Assembly (NCBI GenBank): GCA_034440575.1
Contig: JAOTOL010001623.1
Span: forward strand, 2,352,001 to 2,416,000
Reading direction: 5' to 3'
From: Imbricaverruca yamaguchii
Lineage: Eukaryota; Arthropoda; Thecostraca; Neoverrucidae
DNA length: 64,000 bases
In this document: positions 57,358 to 64,000 of the stretch, one piece after another
How positions within the stretch are numbered: position 1 is the first letter of the stretch
Layout: each line of letters opens with the position of its first letter
Made by a program: the position numbers and the translations under genes
The notes under the pieces: generated by a model
Databases searched by the model: none
The model's input: the letters and a program-made list of their open reading frames with translations, nothing else
Told to the model about the DNA's origin: nothing

Positions 57358-59214
57358 CGAGTAATGTAGTTTTAAGAAAGGCTGAAACTGGGGTGAGAAT
57401 GAGGAGGGAAGACAGAGTCAATTTCCTAGGAGAAAGATGGCCGTTTCGCCTTGCGAACATTCCAGCAGGATAGAAATGAGTAGTCTAGACTGGGCTGAAC
57501 GTTCAAGTATGGTCGCTAAAAAGGGGTCGGGTTGTATATTCCAAGAAAAGAGGCATGAGATGGAGACCGAAGCCAAAGAGAAGCCAATGGCAGATGGACG
57601 GAACGGGGCGATGTCTGTGTTGTGGGTGGGTGTTTGGCCATTAAAAGAGACCATGTTGTGGGTGTTGAGAAGTGTCTCAATGTGCTGCCCGCGAGGATAT
57701 GTGGTGCGACAGTCTCATACCTGGTGGTGGGCGTTAAGGTCGCCCAGCGCCAGACATGGACGTGGAAGAAGACCGAAGAGGTTGGTCACATAAGCTAATG
57801 TTCGCGTAGGAGAAAGGGGAAGATAAAGAGATAGCACAGTGATCTCTAGTTGTGCGATTTAGACAGAATCAGCAATAGCATTTATGTTACTGACAATGTT
57901 GATCTGGCGATGGAGGGTAACTGAGATACGTAAGGCAACCCAGCCACCGCGGGGTGTAGAATTTGTGTTATGGGTGTGAAGGATGTTGTCAAGGATGTTA
58001 AACTTGCATGAGTAATTGTCGCGATATCGGGTCTCCCGAACAGCGGGGATACGTGGTGGCTCCTGGGCATACTGGGACGGTCGCGGGCACTAGGAAGGTA
58101 GTGGGGAGTGGAGTGTGTGTGCTGTGGTGTGGTAAGGGTAGACAAAACGGGTGCAACCAAGAATGGCATCCTGAAGGGGAGCTACAAGGGAAGTGTTAAA
58201 AGATCTGTAGTGGCAGAGGGGAGAAAGACGCAGTGTTTGGAAGGATAGGATAAGTCAGTCAGACCGCTAGCACGATCGCGAAGACCGCTAGCACGATACT
58301 TTAAACCAGGAAGGTACCTCGAACCGACTCTAGCCTGTAGGAGGTACGGGAAATGAAACGGTCAAGGTTGGCCGCCGCTACAACTCGGTTTCCCGACGGC
58401 GCCAGAGAGTGCCGCCGAAGGGGAGTGGGAGGGAAGCTGCGTGGGCTAATCCGGCGAGCAACCAACTACACTGTTAAAACTGAAAACACGCTTTGTATTT
58501 TGGAAGTATGCGCAACTTTTACACTGCACAGCTGGTGATTGAAACGCGGCTACAACGCATTTCAAAACACGCCTAAGCAGTCTAACCTACTTTTAAAACA
58601 TGCCCTTTGATAATTCTTAATCGAATTCCAGGCAAATTCCAGAATTAGGCTGTAGGGTGTAAAAGTTGCACATACTTTCAAAACACGGAGGTGTTTTTTA
58701 CTTGCTCCGCCTCAAAGGCTACTTCTAAAGCGTGCACGGTGTATCACTTTTCTGATATTTTCAGAATGCTTCTCCAACCCCCTGCCAAACAACGAAACAG
58801 CGCACAACACATACCAATTCGTGAACACAGCATACACTATGGATTCTAGATTGCGGTTTCGCGCGTAAGCGGCGCACCGTAGTGCGGAGTATGATCGAAC
58901 GATGATTCTTTTGGTATTGTGAATGTCATGGTGGACAGAAACAGATCCAAATGTGCACCCGATTGACAAACAATGACACGAAATATGGTAGCTTGTATGA
59001 TAATGGGATATCCAATGATTTGAAACGTTAAATTCAGAAAAAAAGTTAACTCCAGATCATTAATACCGCCAGTGGCTGGTGAATTATATGCAATGCTCTA
59101 TACGTTGACTTTATAACGTCAAACCGTTGATCTGCGGCATAGTCGTACATTCCCCTGACATATACAGGCAGACAGACAAAACAGACTGGTAGAGATAGTG
59201 ACTGTATATATATA
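57358..59214. other. Gene-free stretch
   Basis: Minus-strand frames at 57418-57654 and 57882-58169 together with the AP-endonuclease-like word order (for example NTDIAPFRPSAIGF) hint at a decayed minus-strand retroelement endonuclease. The match is too weak to call. No host gene seen. Confidence 0.35.
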
Positions 59215-59215
59215 A

Positions 59216-59224
59216 ATATATGGA

Positions 59225-59258
<34 letters not shown>
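59216..59258. repeat. (TA)n microsatellite
   Basis: ATATATGGATGCA then about 14 TA units. Confidence 0.93.
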
Positions 59259-59259
<1 letters not shown>

Positions 59260-59607
59260 TGTCTTTCTCCACATCATAGTCCACCTTGGCCGTATGTTCA
59301 AGATATACGTTCATACTAGTTCATACTAGTTTATATGCGCATAACTTGTTTTCCACCACAACAGCTTACCTAACCCTGTTGCACGAGAAGCACGATTTAT
59401 TCTGTACTTTGGTACATTCAATGTTGGTGTTGTGTTGTGTGTTGTTTGATTTTGGATACTAACAACAGCTGAAAAAGTACTCTGGACGAAATGTACTGTT
59501 GGGCCCTGGTTGCATACCTATTTTTATGTATTGTAAAGTATTAATTGAACAACATGGGAATCAGGCTAGATTTTCTAATAATTATGAACATGAGCCTCAG
59601 AGCCAGC

Positions 59608-59895
59608 GTCCATTACCTGGAATCAAAGATAAGTAAAGCTGAAGTTACGTAATGTTAAGTAAACCAATACCATACACTAAGGATAAGTACATTTCCTATC
59701 CATGGGGCTATTATTAGCTTAAGTAAAAGTGAAGGAAATGTAAAAGATAAGAACCAGGCTCCGTCACCTGCAATCGAAGTTAAGTAAAGCTAATAGTAAG
59801 TAAAGTTAAGTAAACCTATAACGTGAAGAAATGTTAAATACGTGAATTCTCTTTCATGGGGCTGTCACCAGTTTAGCTTATTTCTACATGTGGGA
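59608..59895. repeat. Direct repeat of about 150 bp, two diverged copies
   Basis: ATTACCTGGAATCAAAGATAAGTAAAGC (59610, first 20 bases decisive) parallels GTCACCTGCAATCGAAGTTA (59762). Both copies continue with AGTTAAGTAAACC and TTTC-TCCATGGGGCT blocks. Confidence 0.8.
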
Positions 59896-60310
59896 TACCA
59901 TTGGCGCTGTGTGCCAAAATTCTGGTAGAATCATTCATTTTCAAATCCGGGAGTGTTGAGCAAAGGGTCGAATTTTATTTTCAATGTTGGATGTTCAGAG
60001 GACAATTACAGCATTGAAGTACACATTGAGAAAAGGAACGGTGGAAGAAGAAAGGGTGTTAAGATTAAAATTATGGGAATACACACGCCTATCTGTGCGA
60101 CGCGCCTGGCAATGTTTACACGCATTACTCGGTTGCCCCATTTGGCTCGCTTGTAGTACGCATGCCTATCTGTGCTAGGCACCTACAGTATGTTTGTTGG
60201 TGTCAGTCGGGGAGTAAAACGAACGCTGATTGGGCGTAGCTGGGTGCGGATTGGCTCGTGACGTGTGGCTGGGTGGCTCCCGCCCAGGTCCCCCACACCA
60301 CACCACCCCC

Positions 60311-60660
60311 TCCATCCCACGCGGACACAGAAGGCCGGCCGACTACATCCTCTCTGGCTGGCACGGCCGGGTCAGAAAAAGACCCCCAACCCATCCCACC
60401 CTCCATCCCACGCGGACACAGAAGGCCGGCCGACTACATCCTCCCTGGCTGGCACGGCCGGGTCAGAAAAAGACCCCCAACCCATCCCACCCTCCATCCC
60501 ACGCGGACACAGAAGGCCGGCCGACTACATCCTCCCTGGCTGGCACGGCCGGGTCAGAAAAAGACCCCCAACCCATCCCACCCTCCATCCCACGCGGACA
60601 CAGAAGGCCGGCCGACTGCATACTCTCTGGCTGGCGCCACGGTGCCAGAAAAGGTTGGCC
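60311..60660. repeat. 91-bp minisatellite, about 4 copies
   Basis: TCCATCCCACGCGGACACAG starts at 60311, 60402, 60493 and 60584, exactly 91 bp apart. Units are nearly identical (ATCCTCTCT/ATCCTCCCT variants), suggesting recent expansion or homogenisation. Confidence 0.97.
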
Positions 60661-60713
60661 CCGACCCGCCTAGTACTTGTGTTGGCAGTCAGCACCTCCA
60701 GAGACGCCTCCTC

Positions 60714-61015
60714 TGACCTGACTGACGGGAGGGGTACACCACTGGTCTGGCTGATGGAGGGCTGTTTACCGACCTGACTGACGGGAGGGGTATACCACTG
60801 GTCTGGCTGATGGAGGGTAGTTTACCGACCTGACTGACGGGAGGGGTACACCACTGGTCTGGCTGATGGAGGGTAATTTACCGACCTGACTGACGGGAGG
60901 GGTACACCACTGGTCTGGCTGATGGAAGGCTGTTTACCGACCTGACTGACGGGAGGGGTATACCACTGGTCTGGCTGATGGAGGTGATGGGTGATACTGA
61001 CCTGAATGACCGAGG
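60714..61015. repeat. 56-bp minisatellite, about 5 copies
   Basis: Unit GACCTGACTGACGGGAGGGG then TACACCACTGGTCTGGCTGATGGAGGG and a GTTTACC tail. Diverged ACCTGAATGACCGAGG motifs continue to about 61100. Confidence 0.96.
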
Positions 61016-61100
61016 TAAGGGGTGACCATTGACCTGACTGACCGATATGAGGGGTAATCACTGACCTGAATGACCGAGGTGAGGAGTGACCGCTAACCTC

Positions 61101-61955
61101 ACTGACGACGAGAATGGAGATGTGATGAAATAAATGATACTGATCCGTTGCATCGCCCTTCCAAAAGTACACCAATAAATGACGTGCTGACTGCTGTTGC
61201 AGAGATAAAGGAGCACACCTTACAGACCTGCTCGGCGACGGACGCAGCTTCCACAAGTCGGTCCGGGCCGCTGTAAGCTGTCTGAAATATGGCTCTGAAC
61301 TAACCTTAATTCAGTAGCATTACCACGGCGGGCACCTCGGTAGACTGCGGGATTATCATCTACTTATCGGCCGCCTCTGAAGCCGCCCACCACGCCGTGA
61401 AGGTCATTACGGCCGTCTGCCGATCGTTTGAGCACCGCCACGCTCGGTTAAGTAATATCACCGCACATAACTAAGGTCATGATGAGGGCATCAACCCGTA
61501 ATGGCCTCACGGCGTGTGGGCGAATAGTTGATCCCACACAGACCGGGATGGGTCTATGTGCTAGCTAATCGGCGAGTTGTTCTAGAGAACATTGATTTTC
61601 AATTCAGCATGGGATATGTAGCGAAGAATGACAGTTAACCAAAAGTAATGACTAGGCTTTCAGCGCAATGTTGTATTCTGGTTACATCTGTCAATCTATA
61701 CATAGGCAACTATTTCAGGCCATCTCGTAGTAAAGCCAAAAGCGTGCACAAAATGCGACTGTTGTGCAAAGGCATACAAGCATGTGCATGAAATAATTAA
61801 CAACAAAATACATTTACTATATGATGATGATGATGATGATGATGATTTGGAATTTAGGGGCGCGTCTACTGCCGAGGTCATTTTGCGCCAAAAAAGCTGG
61901 CGGTACTTTTCTGGAACCATCTGACATATAATCACCTTGACGTCAGTTACTTAGT
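61101..61955. other. Gene-free stretch with a (GAT)n run
   Basis: GAT repeats at 61822-61845. A short inverted CTGATCGG/CCGATCG-type motif near 61365-61430. No gene recognised. Confidence 0.5.
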
Positions 61956-61959
61956 CTGA

Positions 61960-62870
61960 ATTGTGGGTTGTGGAGGTCGATAATATTTATTTTCATTAGA
62001 TTTACATTGATATGATATACGTTAACTATATATGCATGCATACCATCTATGTGCATAAGATATACGTAAAAATAGTCCAAGTTCATAAGATATGCGTTGA
62101 TAAGATACAAGTTTATAAGATCTCCAAAAACAGTGGAATGTGCAGCAAATCTACAAGAACGTGAGGGTGTGAAGGATATATGTAAAAACACTGATGTGCA
62201 TGAGATCTACGTTCATAAGAACTACTTCCCAAAGACCTACGCTCATAAGATCTGAATGCAGAAGATCTAAAAAGAGTGTGTGCAAGTGTGCGGAATATCT
62301 ACAGAAACAATGGGATGTGCATAAGATATACGTTCGTAAGGTCTACAAGCAGAAAATATACAAAAATGGTTGAGTGTGCAGAACACCTAAAAAAGGTGTG
62401 CAATGCATCTAAAGAGAGCACGGGTGTGCATAGGATCTGAAGGACGCTGTGGTATGGATATAACCTACGTTCATTAGATCTACGTTTAAAGATCTACGTG
62501 TAGAAGATCTACAAAAATTACAAGGTGTGCATCAAATCTACAAAAACGTATGGATGTGCATACGATCTACATCAAGAAGGAATGTGCATGAGATCTACGT
62601 TCATGATCTCTACCTTAATAAGATCTGCGCCAATAATGCATACCTGCAGAAGATATACAAATACAACTGGACGTGAAGAATATCTTTAAAAAAACTGGAG
62701 GATATACAGGAGATCTACAATAACACTGCGATACGCATAAAATCTACATTCAAAATATCTACCTGCAGAATATCTGCAAATGCAGTGGGGTGTACAGATG
62801 ACTTACAAAGAAACGTGAGGTTGAGTAGGATATCTACAAAAACACAGGGGCGGTCGGCCCATGTAAGGCA
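61960..62870. repeat. Degenerate array of ATAAGATCTACGTTCAT motifs
   Basis: AGATCT or a close variant recurs dozens of times, alternating with GTTCATAAG and ACAAAAAC-GTGTGCA phrases at irregular 20-40-bp spacing. Divergence is high, so the array is old. No coding frame passes through. Confidence 0.8.
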
Positions 62871-63660
62871 CTAAGACAGTGCCTCACCCGAGTAGAGCTG
62901 AGAAGTATTGTTGTATGTTATTTTCATAAAATGATGCTTTCATCCACTGGAGAATAGCAAACTTGAACAACTTCAAACAAATATGCAATGGTGACTCCTA
63001 ATTATGGCGAAAATTTCAGTTAATCTGCATTTACATCATTTGCATCCAAACAGCTCTATCACCGGTCCACAGAGGTTAGCCTCTCGCACATTTCGCCATA
63101 TAATGAGTTTTCGTTTCATAACAAGCGCAGGGTAGGCCGGGGCCCTCCAATATCGTTCGGCAATCGGTGACGTCACATGGGCTGAACAATTGCTCAGTCC
63201 CATAGGCACTCCAGCGAAACTTCCGTGTTTTCAACACAACATTTCCGATCTTAAATACCATCGAATGGAGAAAAATCGGATTCATTTGAAAGCTTGAAGA
63301 ATCTTGTCCACGGATATGAGCCGTATTTTGCCTAACACTAGGATTTTTCGCTTGGACCCACGCTGACTGCATTCATGTCAAGCGCCGCAGGAATCGAGCG
63401 GTACCACGGGTAGTAGCAGTATGATAAGACAGACCAACTGAAGATCTGGCCGGGATGGAGGGGTCGGAGCAAGTAAGAGATAACTGTTGCAACACAATTC
63501 CTCCCCACTCGGTGCAGGGGCGTAAACAAGGATAGGGGTACTGGGGGCATGTGCGCACATGGGAAGGTGGAATCCATCCGGCCAGGAAAAGGCGCCAACA
63601 TTATATTTAGGCTACCGGTGGATGCACCTATACTGGTTGGAATAGCACGCCCTTATCACC
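62871..63660. other. Gene-free stretch
   Basis: No feature recognised until the RT fragment begins. Confidence 0.5.
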
Positions 63661-63666
63661 CATGTG

Positions 63667-64000
63667 TAGATACGGAGCCTGCAGCTGATTTCGATAAGTC
63701 CAAAACCATGCATGTAGGTACAGCATATGAAGGCTCCATACTTGATTGGTGGCCAAGTGCTATCAGTGACTCAACAGAAGGATTTAGGTGTTATTCTAAG
63801 CACAAAATTGGGGGCATCAGAACAGACCAAGGAATCCAGGAAGAAGGCACTGAGAATGCTTCGGGCAATACATAGGAACGTATCATGCAGAAGTGAGGAA
63901 GACACCAGGAAGCTTTACTGTGCATATGTCACGCCACATTCGAAATAATGCATCCAAGCTTGGTCTCCTAACTATGAAAAAGATTGCTGGCTTTTAGAGA
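63667..64000 (+). pseudogene. CR1-like reverse transcriptase fragment, cut by window end
   Basis: The plus strand encodes FDKSKTMHVGTAYEG (63690-63735), the F(N)xxKCxVMHxG segment after the catalytic box. In another frame come GGQVLSVTQQKDLGVILSTK, KKALRMLRAIHRNVSCRSEE and LYCAYVTPHSK (63727-63948). After a stop and a frame change, the WSPNYEKD-like block reads to about 63990. This is the pattern LGVIIxxxLxxxxQ...KAxxxLGxIxRxFxxRxxxxxxxLYxxxVRPHLEYxxxxWSP of CR1-like RTs. Two breaks make the copy inactive. The rest lies beyond the window. Confidence 0.8.

Noticed and set aside
56739..58169. Decayed minus-strand Jockey/I-like endonuclease-linker region
   Set aside because: Only isolated words resemble the family; no SDH, QET or GPDG motif could be confirmed.

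Overview
Eukaryotic, almost certainly arthropod, repeat-rich genomic DNA with no intact host gene that I can support. Evidence for an arthropod is two interstitial blocks of CCTAA/TTAGG (49.2 and 51.6 kb), the canonical arthropod telomere motif, plus retroelement families common in arthropods. There is no bacterial-style gene packing, no operon, no rRNA and no CRISPR array. The species is not identifiable by eye; a crustacean or chelicerate would fit. Most long open frames are products of minisatellites or microsatellites.

Layout. 0-2.4 kb: GC-rich DNA with three minisatellites (21, 37 and 41 bp). 2.4-8.5 kb: one long, decayed plus-strand non-LTR retrotransposon of I-like organisation (ORF1 remnant, APE endonuclease, RT, RNase H, C-terminal zinc motif). 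It is broken by a 37-bp minisatellite in the endonuclease-RT linker, a deletion in the RT and an insertion of about 1 kb, and it runs into a 1.4-kb array of 30-bp repeats. 10.3 kb: two adjacent near-perfect palindromes. 10.9-11.8 kb: a second non-LTR RT remnant, minus strand. 11.9-13.06 kb: homopolymer-rich sequence that looks like poor consensus. 13-23.5 kb: no genes; minisatellites of 81, 60 and 76 bp, TA arrays and a 158-bp palindrome.

23.546-27.324 kb: a structurally complete minus-strand LTR retrotransposon of Ty3/Gypsy order (212-bp LTRs that look identical, 5-bp target duplication TCTTG, polypurine tract, gag-protease-integrase) from which the reverse transcriptase and nearly all of RNase H are missing in frame. 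28.7-32.7 kb: a large diverged inverted duplication around poly-A, CA and TA tracts, with a 53-bp minisatellite expanded in one arm only. 34.9-36.9 kb: a degenerate short-period array.

37.4-41.5 kb: a TTAA-type (piggyBac-like) non-autonomous DNA element with TIRs (40.5-41.5), a truncated second copy (37.4), and a foldback element with arms of about 400 bp abutting that copy. 43.3-44.7 kb: a 51-bp minisatellite next to CR1/L2-like RT fragments in head-to-head orientation. 47.9 kb: a probable tRNA-derived SINE. 49.2-53.4 kb: telomere-like repeats, a second TTAA element inserted in a 69-bp array, and an unclassified repeat family present as an inverted pair. 54.3-55.1 kb: another foldback structure enclosing a TA array. 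55-63 kb: minisatellites of 22, about 41-46, 24, 91 and 56 bp. 63.66-64.0 kb: a CR1-like RT fragment running off the window.

The recurrent theme is retroelement and DNA-element debris intimately associated with many unrelated minisatellites, several of which lie inside or exactly at the ends of retroelements. Single-base frame breaks are frequent and may be partly sequencing error.
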